Positions 10,824 through 24,003 of a stretch of DNA of 64,000 bases are shown here, in pieces. A program made the position numbers and the translations under genes. Position 1 is the first letter of the stretch; each line of letters opens with the position of its first letter. The notes under the pieces are model-generated. The model saw nothing but the letters and a program-made list of their open reading frames with translations. It was not told where the DNA came from and made no database searches. Source of the DNA: Stereum hirsutum FP-91666 SS1 (lineage: Eukaryota > Basidiomycota > Agaricomycetes > Russulales > Stereaceae); contig NW_006763146.1 of NCBI RefSeq assembly GCF_000264905.1, positions 975,632 to 1,039,631 on the forward strand, in the 5' to 3' direction.

Positions 10824-13800
10824 CTACACATCAACAACATCGAGCTTCAACATGGCAAACAAAAGCACCGTTGTCCGACACACAGGACAAACCGGCTTCC
10901 TCTTAACTTCCTCCACAATACACCTAAATCGTCAAAAACACATCATCAGCAACAAGAACTCTCGACCAGAAAAAGACAAGGTCAAAAGAAGATAGGACTC
11001 ACCGATTACAGAAAATATGTCCACAAACAGTCGCCGTCGGTTCCTCGCACGGGTCGCTAAAACACAACCTACAATGGAACGAAGGCAAAGACGGTCCGCT
11101 TTTCCTCCTCGTATTCTTCCCCGACCCATTCAACCCCGCACTCTGAGTCTGACGCTCCGGACTGGGACCCAAGACCCGAATCTGCGATTTCGGCGAGTCC
11201 TCCAGCGGTACACCAAGATCGTCTTCATCCTCTCCATCGTCATCGTCGTCGTCAAAAAACGTAGGCAAGCGAGTGGCTGTAATAGCGCTTCGATTGGTCC
11301 CGGCCGACCCAGGACCACCATTCGCAGTGCGACTCAACATGGGAGTGACACCAGTGCCAGCTGCGCCCTTCGCGGCAGGACTCCCGTTCCTCGCTGCGTT
11401 ATCGTCGTTTAACATGGCCATGGCGGCAGCAATATCGCCGCGAGTGTTCATGTTCATAGCAGCCGACATCGAAGTCATAGTAGAAGGACCGAGCCCCATG
11501 ACGTCCCTCATCGGCTGCAGCGGGCTTCCGTTCAAGAGATTATGATTCGAGAGGTCTCCGGATGGGGTCTCGGCGAAGGAGTGTTTTGAGCGGGATGATG
11601 CAGGAGGGGAGGAAGGTCCGCTTGTAAGCCCGCCATGAACGTTGTTGTTGCCGTTCTGTTCGTAGGTAGGATACGAGTGCGAGTGCGCATGCATGGCAGG
11701 CGGGGTTTGCTCGATACGGTAGGGATACAGTGTCGAAGAAGGTGGAGTTTCGAAGAGTTGGGTGGGGACGCGCTTGCCGTTCGGGGTGGTGTTGCCGTTG
11801 ACATTCGTATTGCTGGCGAGGTCACGCTCGGGAGTACCAGCGTTCGTGATGGTAGGATTGCTAACGCTGCGGCCACCCTGAGTAGTGCGCCTCACCCAAT
11901 CCGTCACATCCACATCCGAATACTCAGACGTCGACGGAGAAGGCATCACAACACGGCCGTAGTCGTTAGACACCCCACGAATATGCCCGTTTCCGTTCCC
12001 ATTCGACGTGGCGGCGACGGTAGCGAAGGTTGGCGCGGGTGTGACTGTTGTGGCGGGGCCAGCTGTCGCGTGCATGCTCGCCACATCGACGATCGTACGT
12101 TCCGACCCCAAGGCGTAGCCATAGCCAGGACCAGGCATAGCCCAGCCTCTAGGCGTGGGCAAAGTCGAAGACGGACGAGACCCGCTCCCGGCCGAGTCGC
12201 TGGCCTGGAAAATCGTCGTGGTGGGGCTGGCGCTGAAGTCGAACGTTCGGGCGAGGGAGCGGTCGTAGCGGTTTGGTGCGGCAGGAGTCGTACTCGTACC
12301 ACTAGTACTGGAGCCGTGTTGGAGGCTGTTGGTGATGGTGGAGTCCGGGCGGCGATGTGATGGTCTCTCGGGCTTAGGTGGCGTGAGGTTCATGGCCGTA
12401 CGTGTCGTTGTCATTGTCGTTGTCGTTGATCTCGATGGCGCCATGGGTGCCAGTGGTCGTGCAGGTGCGGGAGCAGGGGTAGGGAGGGAGGGTTCGAAGT
12501 AGGATTGTGCTGAGCCAGATCGGACCGGTTCTGGACGCGTCTAGTATGAAAGAATTCGAGCGACATAATATGTGAAGTTAGCCCACATACATTGCACACC
12601 AATAATTTAATGGAGACATACAACTGACGTGGGAACCAAAGGACGTCGCTCGGAGCCGATGGCAGAGATACCGTTTGTGACGCGGGATGGAAGAGTGGAC
12701 GTTCGTGGGGTGCTTGGTTGGAGTGCTGGGTTGGCGCGAGGTGTTTGGGCACCCGGATTCTGGAAAGAGCAAATTTTAAGTCAGATATATGTTACAGATT
12801 CTGAGACAGGAACGTCATCCTAGAGTACTCACTCTCGAGCTTTCACTCGAAGTGGCGGTAGGCGTGTTCGCCTTGGGCGACATATGCTCAATGGTGGAGT
12901 GCTATCAAGTTACAATATGTTCCGTCAGTTCAAGACAAACGTCAACTGATATGAAGTTTGATTTCTGACCTCAATGACCGCAGACATGTCCTTGAACTGT
13001 CTAGAGCACCATTCGCACCGTCGGTGAACGCCAATTTCCTGCATGTGGCGTCCGAGTTCCTCTTCAGATCGGAACCGTTTGTCGCAGATAGAGCAAGTCG
13101 GCTGGACTGGGACGACCGGGTGCACCACATCAACATGATATTCCACTTCTTCTACCGATTGGAATGGTTTCTCGCAAATGGAACATGTTGGCGGATTGAC
13201 CGAGTGCCTCACTCTGTTATGCTGCATAAAACAGAATTCGTCCCCGAGACCCAGTCATCAGATCTCGATGTGCCACTTCGCAACAAAGGAAAGGGTCAGA
13301 AGGAGAAGAAATCACACCTCGTCAAGGCCAGCCTGGCTTTCAAAGCCGACTTTACACTCTTCGCAGTGTGGATGTGCAGGCCACTTGAGGTAATGGTCTG
13401 GCAATTCGTCCTTGAACATCGGCATCTCGCAGCACCGGACGCGAGTATGTTCGACTTGCATATGCTTTTAGATCCAAGTCGCGAGATGGAAAGAAGAAAC
13501 GAAGAAGAAAAGGACAAATGGTGTTAGCTTTTGCGCGTTCATCGATAGCGGAACTTGGAAAGTGTGGCACGACCTTCGCCCTGAACTCGCCGACTGTAGG
13601 AGGGCGTAGGTACGGAGTCCATCATGGCATGTACTTACGGTGGCGAGAGCGGTACTGTCCCTCATACCTGCGTTGCACCGTCGGCACTTGGGATGTATAT
13701 TCTCTTTTGAGGCTCGGAAGTGTGCTTCAAGTGCGCTCGGGGAATAAAATTTGCGATCGCATTTATCGCAGTGGACAACGTGTTTCGCATCCATGTGCTG

Positions 13801-14041
13801 GTGCCACAACGACCGATTGAAGAACGTAATAAGGAACGAAAAAGGGATCAGCGGTGTGGCGAGAACAGTAAGATAAGTTGCGCACTTGTTGACGAGAGAG
13901 TTTGTCTTTGAAAACGCGTTGACAAGGATCGCAGAGCGGATGTTGGGGTCGACTTTCGTGGGCGTGGCCCATAAGCGCCTCGAGCGAGTCGAAGAAGATC
14001 GTGTTTCGTTGACCGCATAGTTCAGATGGACACACAGGCAT
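10824..14041 (-). CDS. C2H2 zinc-finger array fused to C-terminal RING finger
   Basis: I read this as one gene. The N-terminal part holds about eight zinc fingers, mostly C-x2-C-x12-H: CDPC, CDKC, CRRC, CEEC, CSICEKPF, CSICDKRF, CEWC. The last finger joins two blocks that otherwise look like separate genes: CEWCSRQFKDMSAVIE ends an exon at 12970, and the next exon (from 12901) begins HSTIEH and runs straight into MSPKANTPTATSSES. A Ser/Thr/Pro-rich disordered region of about 500 residues follows. The C-terminus is a C3HC4 RING: CRLCFSDPCEEPTATVCGH, IFCNR, then over an intron CIVEEVKRKPVCPVC, ending at 10824. The RING suggests an E3 ubiquitin ligase; the fingers suggest nucleic-acid or protein binding. 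Splitting at MSPKANT (12883) would leave the last finger without histidines. Confidence 0.8.
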
Positions 14042-14652
14042 CTTTTGTATGATCGATGGAGGAGACTAAAGAGAGGAAGTTTAGATCACAGCTCAACCTT
14101 AGTGAAGGGCGGTCTCTGAGGTGCTGAGGGGAGGCGGATGGTAGGGTTCGGCATATATATGATTCCAAGTGCGGTGAACAATACGCCTCGTGAGTGCCAT
14201 GAGTATCATCATGGGAACTAGGCGGTCAATTAGGGTGGCGTCGTGGAGACGGCCCATCGTGTATACTTTTATAATATCTGTCGTTACTTATAGGGAAGCC
14301 CAACACGACGACAAGCTTGAGCTTGTTCTCGACCAGGAGAGGATAAAGGTGATACCTCCGCCGGTCGGAAAAGGCGAGTTCCCAAGCCAGCCAGGTTTGA
14401 CCAAAATAAATGGTTGTTGATCCGAGTTTGCCATAATGCTTAACATTTGGAGACGGATTGAGCCCAAAATGCCTCCGGAAACCGCTGACATGCACAGGAT
14501 CCATGCCGAAAAGAGCGCCGGCGCCCCGCTGTGGTGAAGTGGTGTCATCTGGATGTGGTACGACTTGTTAATCGACTCTTTCTTGTGCTTTCCTCCTCCA
14601 CCGTTCTTTCTTTCCGACCACGACCACCTCTCCCTACCTAGCCGACGACATC
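14042..14652. other. Divergent promoter region upstream of SRE1 and the zinc-finger/RING gene
   Basis: A 611-bp gap between divergent genes. Overlapping short frames at 14190-14548 on both strands have no recognisable family. A pyrimidine-rich tract (about 14570-14640) directly precedes the SREBP start, typical of fungal core promoters. A weak SRE-like decamer (minus strand ATGACACCAC, two differences from SRE-1) lies about 110 bp before the SREBP start. Confidence 0.4.
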
Positions 14653-17600
14653 ATGTCCTCAGCGTCTTCCGCCGTCGGCTCTATCGACGACTTCATGGCC
14701 CAGCACCAGCAGAAAGAGCGAGAAGAGTCCTCTGCGACTCAGTCTATGGACGGTAACACCCTCGACCCGTCTAACCCTCTCAACTTCCTCCTCCAATCCG
14801 TCGGCACATTTTCCAACACCGATTCTTCGTCTTCGTCGTTTGGTGGAGAAGACTCATCATCATCGTTTGGCGGTGCGAGCCCCGCACCCGACTGGTCACA
14901 GTTCACGAACCTATGGCCACAAGATCCCTCAGCTCCCTCTGCCGGCGTCTCAGACTTAAAGTTCGACCCTTCATCTATGGACTTTGACTTCTCTCTGCCC
15001 ATGGAACTTGACTTCAACTCCTCCATGGCCATCGAGCCTTCTGCGCTTCACTTCGACAGCACAAAGATATTACCGTCAAGTGACTCTACCACGAATATCT
15101 TCGCCCCACATCATATCCCACGGCACTCGCAGTCTTCGGGCGACGATCTTAGCAGCATGTCCTTCTCCGAAGATATGATGTTCACGCAGTTTATGGACGG
15201 AATGCTTCACCCGTCATCTGCTAACACACATCCACTCGGAGAGAGGCGCATGAGCATCACTTCCTCCTCATCGAGCTCCGGCGCTTCGCTCTCTCCCATA
15301 TTGGACCACAGCGCTGCCGTCCAGCCGAGCTCCAATACCAATAACTCAATGGAGGACTCTCCACCGCAAAACGACCCCTTCAGTGAAGTGTTCGATGCGA
15401 TGATGAATTCGGCAGTGGGCGAGGAACAGTTGGAGCAGAAAGTCGATGAGACACTCGACCCTGCGGACGAGTTGGCGCAGAGAGTTAGGCAGACCGCTGG
15501 TGTTACGCTTGCTGTCCCTGTCGCAGGACAGGGCCAATCCGTCCAGTCGTTCGGAGGTATGTTTTGATTTATGCACAGTATCTCAGCCTCTACTCCTTGG
15601 CCTCTTACAATACTCGACCTTCCTCAACCAAACTAACTTATAAACACCAAACCCGTAGGCTCGACTTCCCCCAAACTCCCCATCCCTCGAAACCCCTCAA
15701 ACACAACCCTTCAAACAATCTACCCCCAACCTCACACCTCCACCTCCAACACATCCTCCATCAGCGGCTCCCCGTCCCCACCCACCTCAGCCAACACCTC
15801 TCCTTCCGCGGCCTCCTCACCAAACTCAACGTCAAACCTCGTCTCTCTTCCCCCTTCTGATCCCTCTTCCGCTAACGCCGCTCTCGCCCCCACGTCTACT
15901 TTGTCCGGTACAAGCGCTACTGCCAGTGCGGCAGCACCGGGCACGACGACGGTCATAGGTGGCCGTCCGAAAACGAGCCATACGACCATCGAACGTCGAT
16001 ATCGCACTAATCTTAATGCACGGATTATATCGTTGAAGAACGCCGTGCCCGCGCTGAGGGTTTTGGATCAGAAGAAGAATAAGGACAAGTCCTCGGATCT
16101 TATTGAGGATGGGCTGGAGGGTGGCGAGGAGGTGAAGGAGAAGGATGTGGTGGATGAGAGGGGCATCGTGGATGGGGTGAAGGTCGCGAGGAAGATCAGT
16201 AAGGCGAATGTGCTGGGGAAGGCGACGGAGTATATTCGGTGCGTCTTTTCCTCCCATCTTCCGGCAAAATAATTGGGAGCTGTCTATCCTGTATACTGAC
16301 TTGTTGTCTGCTCGTTCATTCGATGTAGTGTCCTGAAACGTCGTGAGCAACGTCTCAAGCATGAACAACAAGGTCTCCGCTCGCTCATCTCCGGACTCGT
16401 CGGAGGTCCCGCTCTCCTGAAGGAATGGGAGCGCGAATGGACCGCCAAGTTCGGCGGACCAGAGCGTGACGAGCTCGAATACGAGAACGCGAACGGACGT
16501 GGAGGTATGAGTGACGATGACGATGATGGGGACAGCGATGATGGGGATGAAGAAGAGAAAACGAGGGCGAGGAAGAAGCCGAAGGTCGTGAAAGAGAAGA
16601 AGGAGACGGTGAAGAAGGAGAAAGTCGGGAAGGATAAGGTGCCGACGACGTCGACAGCGACGGGAACGGGACAGCAGCCGGAGAAGAGGAAGAGGGGAAG
16701 GCCGAAGAAGAATGTGGCGCCGGCGGTGGTGCAGAGCGAGTCGTTTGTGGCTCAGCAGCAACAGCAGATCGTGTTTGAAAGTGGGACGGGGAACGTCGTC
16801 GTACCGCCTCAGGCTCAAGCACCGCAACAACCTCAGCAACCACAATACCTCCTCGCCGTCTTTGCGTTCTTCTCGTTCTTCAGCTCTCCCCTCACTTCGT
16901 CGACTTCATCCGCCTCGACACATCACACGCATTCTGGCGTAGTTCTCAACTCGCCGTTCCCTGCGTCAGCCGTGCACATCCCTTCTCCGTCCTCGTCGAC
17001 AGGGTCAGGCCTTGGATTCGGATGGCAAGAATTCGTCCAGGTCTTCCATCTCCTCGTCTCCGCCCTCGTATTTTTCTCCATCGTCTTGCCCTGGCTGCCC
17101 AGTTCAATCCGGCGCTTCACCAAGTTCTTACCATTCGGACCCGTTGTCCATCAAGGCAATGCGGACGCCACACTTCCCACGCCACCTCCCTCTCCCACTT
17201 CCTCCACCTCCTCCGTATCGGAGTCAGAGTCGACGTCCGAAGCAGTCAAACGTCCCCGCTCCCTCTCGTTCCCTGGTACCGATACTTTCAACCGCCTCGC
17301 GTTCATCGACGCTCTCTCGCTCTCTTCTCGCGCTTCTCCTTCAGCAGCCGACGAAGCTTCCCGTCTGCGCGAGGCTCTTGGTATCAAGGAGGGCCTTCTG
17401 GGCTTGGTGGGCGCGTTGGGTGGGGGTGCGATGGGAAAGATTGTTCGTGCGGTGAGTGGTGGGGGTTTGAGTGGTAAAGCGGGTAGGGGGAGGGGCATCG
17501 AGAGGATGCAGTTGGAGCAGAGGGCGTGGGTTCGGTTGGGCGAGTTGGTCGCGCTGGAACGTGAGTTCACTTCGTCTTCACTTTCCTTCGTCCATTTCTG

Positions 17601-18784
17601 ATACTGATAATTGGTGACTTAATGTCGAAATAGCCAATACCCCATTCGCCACCCGTCTCCTCATCTACTACGGCATGACGACCCATACCTCCGCCTTCGC
17701 CGCTTCGACAAACGATCTCATTACACTCGCCCTCATCGCCTACCCACTCTCTAAATCTCGAGCTCACAGTCTGTGGAACAAGGCCGCTTCCCGTGCGAAG
17801 GCGAAGAATATCGTCGCTACTGCTGCTACCAGCATCAGAGCTTATGAGAGGTTGGTCGTGGAGAATATGGGGATCGAGGAGGCGAGGGAGAGGATCGCGG
17901 GATTGAGAGTCGGACCTGCGACCTCGAACTCGAGTGTGTCGAAGGATATGAACAAGGATAGGATGAAGTTGGACAACGAGTTCGACGCTGTTCTCGGTGC
18001 GGACGGCGATGCTGGTGGTGATGGAGATGCGGATGGGAACAAGGGACAAGAGTGCCGGTTCCCCGATTTCGAGAAATATTCGCCGTTATCCGTCCTCGCT
18101 ACGCTTCTCATCCGGGAACGCGTTCGCAAACACGCAGCGCTCCTGTTCGTGCGTTCCGTCCCTGGTGCGCTCGAGCAGCAGAGACAGCAGGAGGATGCGC
18201 CGGTGATTTATGATCCGAAGAAGGAGATTCTGGAGGAGAGGGAGTTGAAGGAGTGTGTGGAGGCTGGGGTCGAGCTTGGAGGGAGGGCGAAGGAGCTTTG
18301 TGTCTTGCTTGAGAAGATCGGGCAGCCGAGTTTCGTGAGGCATGAGGAGGTTTTGACGTTTGACTCAAGCTCCTCGTCGTCTTCGTCTGGTAATGGGCCA
18401 TTGGATGTCGACGTCGAAGAAGCGGAACTCAGGACGCTCATGAGCGCCATCGTTCTCTATCGCCGTTTATTCCCCTCCGCCGTCCTTTCGTCGTCATCTG
18501 CCGGGCACGGTGTCAGCGTAATGCTTTCGCCACCGCCTTCGCCATCGAAGAGGAACGCAAAGTTGAGGACTGCGCTGAGAGTGGCGTTGGACTCGGAGGT
18601 GTTTGATGGGATCGGGTTGGCTGGTGTCGAGGGTGCAGCAGCGAGTATGAGGTGTGGGTCGGCGAGTGCTGGCGGAGGTGCGGCACTTGGGCTGAGTGGT
18701 GAGTTGGATGAGGCGAGAGATAGAGTTGTGGATATGCTTATGGAGGTACAGGGGCAGGGGAGGAGTGGCTCGAGGAGGGTATGA
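14653..18784 (+). CDS. SRE1: Sterol regulatory element-binding protein (SREBP/Sre1), membrane-bound bHLH factor
   Basis: ER-anchored transcription factor, released by proteolysis at low sterol or low oxygen, that activates sterol-synthesis genes. Four exons (14653-15556, 15659-16238, 16329-17560, 17634-18784) give an in-frame 1288-residue product. The N-terminus is Ser/Asp/Phe-rich and acidic, as in an activation domain. The basic helix-loop-helix starts TSHTTIERRYRTNLNARI; the Tyr after ERR is diagnostic of SREBPs, where other bHLH proteins have Arg. The loop is enlarged with acidic sequence (LEGGEEVKEKDVVDE); helix 2 is SKANVLGKATEYIR. Two hydrophobic segments follow, YLLAVFAFFSFFSSPL and EFVQVFHLLVSALVFFSIVL, consistent with the ER hairpin. 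The C-terminal region resembles the fungal SREBP regulatory domain. The next gene downstream on the same strand is HMG-CoA reductase, a typical target. Confidence 0.92.
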
Positions 18785-21700
18785 GGTCTTATTCACCCTG
18801 ACTGTGTGGCGTGTGGCAGGGCTAGAAGCTCACAAACAATGTGGACCTTGGTAAATATATTTCTTGTCATGCGTGTTGCTGTCACCTAATTGTTTAAATA
18901 CGGTATACCGGCTGTCATACCATATAGTTTTCCTTCTTGATTTCGCTCTTATGTTCTGGTTTTCGGCTCTTGAGCTCGCTGTCCGTGTCCGTTGAGTTTC
19001 CTCTCTGATTCCCGTATCTATGAATGTATTTACTTGGACTTTATGGTACAGACAATAGGAAGCTCACAATCTCTGCTTGCTCCGTGTTGGTCGCATATCT
19101 AAATTATGGGAGATGGTCATGGACGAGGATAGAAAAATAGATGATGTCGAAGGTTCTTGGGCTCACACATTCTCTCCGTTGGATCTCGAGGCTGCCTGAG
19201 TAAGAAGGACGTTCAGCTACCTCTTCGGCTTCTTAGTATTTTGCCAGATAAGTGGATGTTTTCCCCGTATTCCCAACTCTTCTACCTAACTACTTGACCC
19301 AAACTTGACCGCTGCCTTTACGCCGCTCACTTAGGAGTAGCGCTACGGGTATTCGGGGTCTCCTGCTCACCATTGGTTCAATGGGTGTATGTAGCCGATA
19401 TGCAGGTAGTGTGACCGTATATGCGGCTTTCAACCTACACGACGGTCATCGACTCACTCCTCTTCGTCTAGTTGGTAGTAAAAAATCTTGTGGCGTGATT
19501 TTCCGTCTAATTTTCCCAGCGTTCTCACTGAACACAAGGAGGGAACGTCGATGACGACTCGTGGAGTATTCAATATTCAATGAGGGATTCGCAGGACTCA
19601 CCGGTAGGAGGATCGTAATACAATTGACTTCAAGTCTGAACCGGACAGCCGCAGTGTGGCGTAGTTTAGTGAACGTGAAGGTTTAACGTTCGACTATAGT
19701 AGTTCGTGTAGATTATCGTTCAAGTTAGGGTAAGCCTGAGGGTACAATTCAAGTTGCACATCTTCTGCTCCGGGGAATGCGTCAGTGCATTATTCTTTCA
19801 ACAGACATTTCGTATCGGTGGAACGTGGATCGGGTCCTACATTCTTTGTGGCTACAGTATTTACGGCGCTCACATAATATTTTGTTTCATGGCGGGGAAC
19901 CTAGGAACGCCACATTCCGCCATTCCGTTGATCGCACGCTTCTAAGTATACCATTTCCTGAGCTCGAGGTTTTGAGTCCTCTCGGACGCGTCGTACTCCT
20001 CGGCATCCCTCTGGTCTGCATACCAACGCTCTTTGTTCGAAATCGAGTCCTGCGGGTGCAAGAATGCGGTGCCACACACCCTTTTCGAGGCGAGCGCCTC
20101 AGTAAGTCATCATCTTACACAACCTCCTGGACCGCCGTGCTTACAGCTTACACCGTGAATCACAGCAGCCATCCATCATCTGTGTCAGTGATATAACGTT
20201 CTGGACGCTCTGGCCATAACAAATCCTTCCCCGTTCGACTTTCCCTGGATGAACTGTGTCCCAGCAATCAGAATGCTCGAAAAGTGGTGCCACCCTTCTG
20301 AGTAGTACCGGAAGGACACCATGAAAGGAGTTTGGAGTTGTGCGCGCATTGGGTAAGATGTCCGAGGCTTCACTCAGCAGGTGTAAGCTCTTACTGCACC
20401 GCTTCGTCAGAGCGGGAGGGCTTATCGTACGATAGGATAGGAGATGCAATAAATGGCGATTCGTATTGGTCTTTGTATGAGGAAGATGCGTACTATACAT
20501 ACTATGGACACGTTCTTGCCATGGTGCACTACCCCAAATGAGTAACGTCAATGATTGTCCTCCCAAAAAGAGTACGGTGGGTACAGGCACGGTCCTGTCC
20601 TTCCGGAAGACAAGGAAGGTGTCAAACAGCTGTGCTTAGGCGCCTACGTTAGGGTCGTTGTATGGAAATCGGGACGACCATGCAAGCAGCTAAGAGAAAC
20701 AAGCGATGATAGTCGAGCTCAGTCCAACATGCGTTCGTCCTAGAGCGAGAGCAACGAGACCGAGACCGAGACGAGACACGTATCACATCCGGCCAAGCGT
20801 ATCAGGCATCAGTCCCAGCCTTGGATAGGACCTCAGACACGGCGGATAAGTACGAGAGCGAGCGCCATGCGCGTCTACGACATTGACGGAGTATAGGATG
20901 GAGATGTGACACATCGCCAAACGGAGGCAGGGTTTAGATTTGGCTCGTCGTTGATTGTGAAAGCGGGGAGGACAGAGGTCGATGGACAGTATGCAGCAAT
21001 CCTCGAGAAAGGAAGACAGGCGGATGTCCTTCGCAGTCGTAACATCAGGATGTCTGTGGCGATGAAAGGAGAGGAAACGCGAGGCGTATGAGGTCGAGAC
21101 GAGGTTCGACAGAGCCTGGCTTCGAGAACATAATCCAGGTCCTGAGGGTCGACACTCCAGGTTATGGGCCGTACTCTTCGTCGGGAGGAAGGATGTGAGA
21201 CAAAGCACAATAGACAAGGTGAGGCAAGTCCACGCTCTAGATGAAAATTTCGCCGTCGTCAGCCCGAAGATACAGAGAAAAAAAGAAAGGGCGACCCGCA
21301 CAAATAACCTGCGGCTTATATATCCCTGCGGCTCTCCACTGCATTGCATTACCACCTTGCATTGCCTTGCCTTCCACTACCTTGCGTCGTACGGCCTCGT
21401 ACGGCCAATCGCCATCGGCGGATGGTCTGCGGCCGGGTGGACGAGTACCCCGGAAGGCCCCTCTGGAGATTATGATTGGTGTGGCACTCCCAGCGTAGGC
21501 GTATCGCGAGCATGCACTGGTCTCAAGTTTCACGAGGAATAAGGAGGAATGAAAGGGGAAGGGGGGAGTGGCTGTGCAGGTTTGCGATTGGCGGAAGGGA
21601 GGGGACGGGGAGGGGAGGGTTACGTTCCGTTTTTGGTAAGTACTGGAACAGTGAAATGCTCGAATGGGATCCTGGGGGCTTGTGTGTCTCTCTCTGATCG

Positions 21701-23436
21701 ACACGGGTTTGGAAGTGAAACCACGAGTGAGTACATATTCTGAGACCGAGTGAACCAAGCATGGATTCGAATGGAAGAATGAAACGTGGGGTCGGTGGGG
21801 TTGTGTCTGACTCACCGTGTGTTTTGAATTGTCTCCGTTGGAGCGTTCTAGTGTGGTGTTGCAGGAAGAAATGAGAACTAGACACGGAGATTACTGTTTA
21901 GTGAGGGAGACTGCAGACTGCGTACGGCGTATGAAAGGGAGCAAGCTTAATGAGCATGGCGCATGGCGGATTCGCGGATCTGCGTGGCTTTGAGGAAGCG
22001 AGGCCGGTGTCTAATGTTTGATATTTGAGTTTGAGTACGGACGTAAAGACGAATTTCGGATGTGTGCCGTCGTTGAATTGTCGCGTTGACGGGATCTGCT
22101 AAACGTCAAGGAAGGTCAAAGCGTCGTGGCATGACGATGCGCTACTCGCTATACCACATCCAGAGTGGTCGCGGTAGGTACTTACAGTGACATCTGTATC
22201 CGGCGACGATCGACTTGTCGAGAAATGGAAGGTGTCTGAGGGTAGGTCATACATACTACGGCAGGTCAGCGTCAGTGAAACGGATAAACAAGAGCCCCTG
22301 TCTCTGAATTATGTCTCAGTTATCAAACAAATAATTCAGTGGGCGCAAAGACTGGAGTAACGTACTAGTACATATACCAAACCGAGTAAAGGCCATAAAA
22401 TCCCTGCATATTACGGACGCACTGGCGTTGGGAGCAAGTCGTGGTGGCGTAGGCACGACGTACATATCGATAAATCTGCGAACACGTAACTATAATCTTG
22501 AACGAGAGAGGAAACGCGAGCATGCGGGAATGGCGCAGCGTTCTGAATCTTCACGTCGTTCCTGGGATAAACAAGTTCTTAGCGAAAAGAAGACTGACCA
22601 CGACCTGACATGATTCGCGCTAGAATAGGAAGATGGGAAGGTTGGACGTTAGCTAACGAGGACCGGGTCCGATGATTTGTAGAACGGCGTACCGATGTCT
22701 GACCTTGAGGCTTGACGAGGCAGATAGACACGGTTGTCGGACGGATTTTCCGTTATGTTTACGACACCAGTCATGTCTGAACTTCTCCCTGGTCCCGTAC
22801 GGCAGATACAGAAGAGTCCCAGCCAGGATCACATAAGTAAGTAAAACAAGAAAACTTTCCCAAATGAAAATGAAGCGTCCGAGAAACCAAACCAAACATT
22901 CAAAGCGTTACATGTGGGAGGAGAGAGGATAGACGCCCGGAAGGCACCGCAAATTGACGGAGAGCACGGCCGCAGGGGATAGTGTATGAATCCGACTGGA
23001 TGATTTCGCCGTTGTGTTGGTCGTGTCGAGGACAGCATCAATGGAGGTGTCTGGGGCTAAAGTTTACTACCGTTATGATACGCCCGCAGAAGACTGATTA
23101 GTGAAAGGATTGCTACATGGGGAGGTGATTGATTGCGACCAGTGTAAGCTCGTTTGTGGAGAACTCAGCGAGTTTACAAGGTTGCAAATGCTCTGTGATT
23201 GAACGATATTTCGTATGTGTGCGAATCCTATATTTGGTGAATATTGTGAAGAGAACCTACATTCTCGGGAGAGTAGAGTCACAGTTTGAGACAAGAGTGA
23301 GCAAATCGATTGCGTCAGTCAGATTGCAGCGGGTCTGCGGGCTATATCTAGGAAGCAAGAGAAATACCAGAAGGACGAATGGAATGATACGTCGAGACTC
23401 TTGTGCGCGCTGGGCCTTAGACAAGCAGGATTGGTT

Positions 23437-23446
23437 GTGGTGTGAT
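23437..23446 (-). promoter_or_regulatory. SRE-like decamer upstream of HMG-CoA reductase
   Basis: On the minus strand the sequence is ATCACACCAC, one base from the mammalian SRE-1 consensus ATCACCCCAC. It lies about 580 bp upstream of the reductase start, and an SREBP gene is the preceding gene. I estimate that roughly four such near-matches are expected by chance in 64 kb, so only its position makes it notable. Binding is inference. Confidence 0.3.
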
Positions 23447-23984
23447 GGGTAGATGTGAGCGGCTGTATGGGGTAAGGAATGTAGAAGAAGGGAATGCTGT
23501 GGGCCGTAAGTCTAAGTATCACATTTTCCACGCCGTTGGAGCAGAAACAATTCAAGACGCGAGTATTCGTACTGCTTGAACACTGCAGAAGAGGCAGGAG
23601 AAAGAAAAGTGAATTGAAGCGGGCAACGGAAGCGCGGTCGGAGGCGATTATGAAAAGCAGGCGCGGGGACTTCCCGGGGTCCCGTCCGAGCCTGGGTTTG
23701 AGCCGAGAGGGCGGCTGAGGTTGAGTACTCGTTGATAAATACAGTCGGCCCACTTTTTCGCAGCGTTTGGATTCGCTCAAACGGCCGCACCCCCAACTTA
23801 TCCTCCCCACACTCGCCAAGGCGGCCTTGTACCCAGCTCAGACACCGTTCGAGCTCTGGTCAGTGTCTTCAGCCCCCCCTTCGTTGTTCGGCGCGGTCTC
23901 TGATCTTGTTTATCCTTATTGTCTTTGCCAGACGTACTAGTCCGGCCAGTTCCTTCCCAAGAGACATCGGTCTCTCTTTCCCTT

Positions 23985-24003
23985 CGTCGTCGTCGTCGTC
24001 GTC
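23985..24003. repeat. (CGT)n microsatellite in the HMG-CoA reductase leader
   Basis: Six CGT units plus one C, starting about 40 bp upstream of the reductase ATG inside a pyrimidine-rich leader. Perfect short array, probably in the 5' UTR. Confidence 0.7.

Noticed and set aside
11635..12360. 241-codon plus-strand open frame
   Set aside because: Antisense to the disordered Ser/Thr region of the zinc-finger/RING gene; no domain.
15832..16845. 337-codon minus-strand open frame, Arg/Leu/Ser-rich
   Set aside because: It lies antisense to the bHLH and linker exons of the SREBP gene, has low-complexity composition, and reflects codon bias of the real plus-strand frame.
20783..21815. Two overlapping minus-strand frames of about 190 codons
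   Set aside because: They overlap in different frames, lack domains, and contain hydrophobic stretches only by composition.
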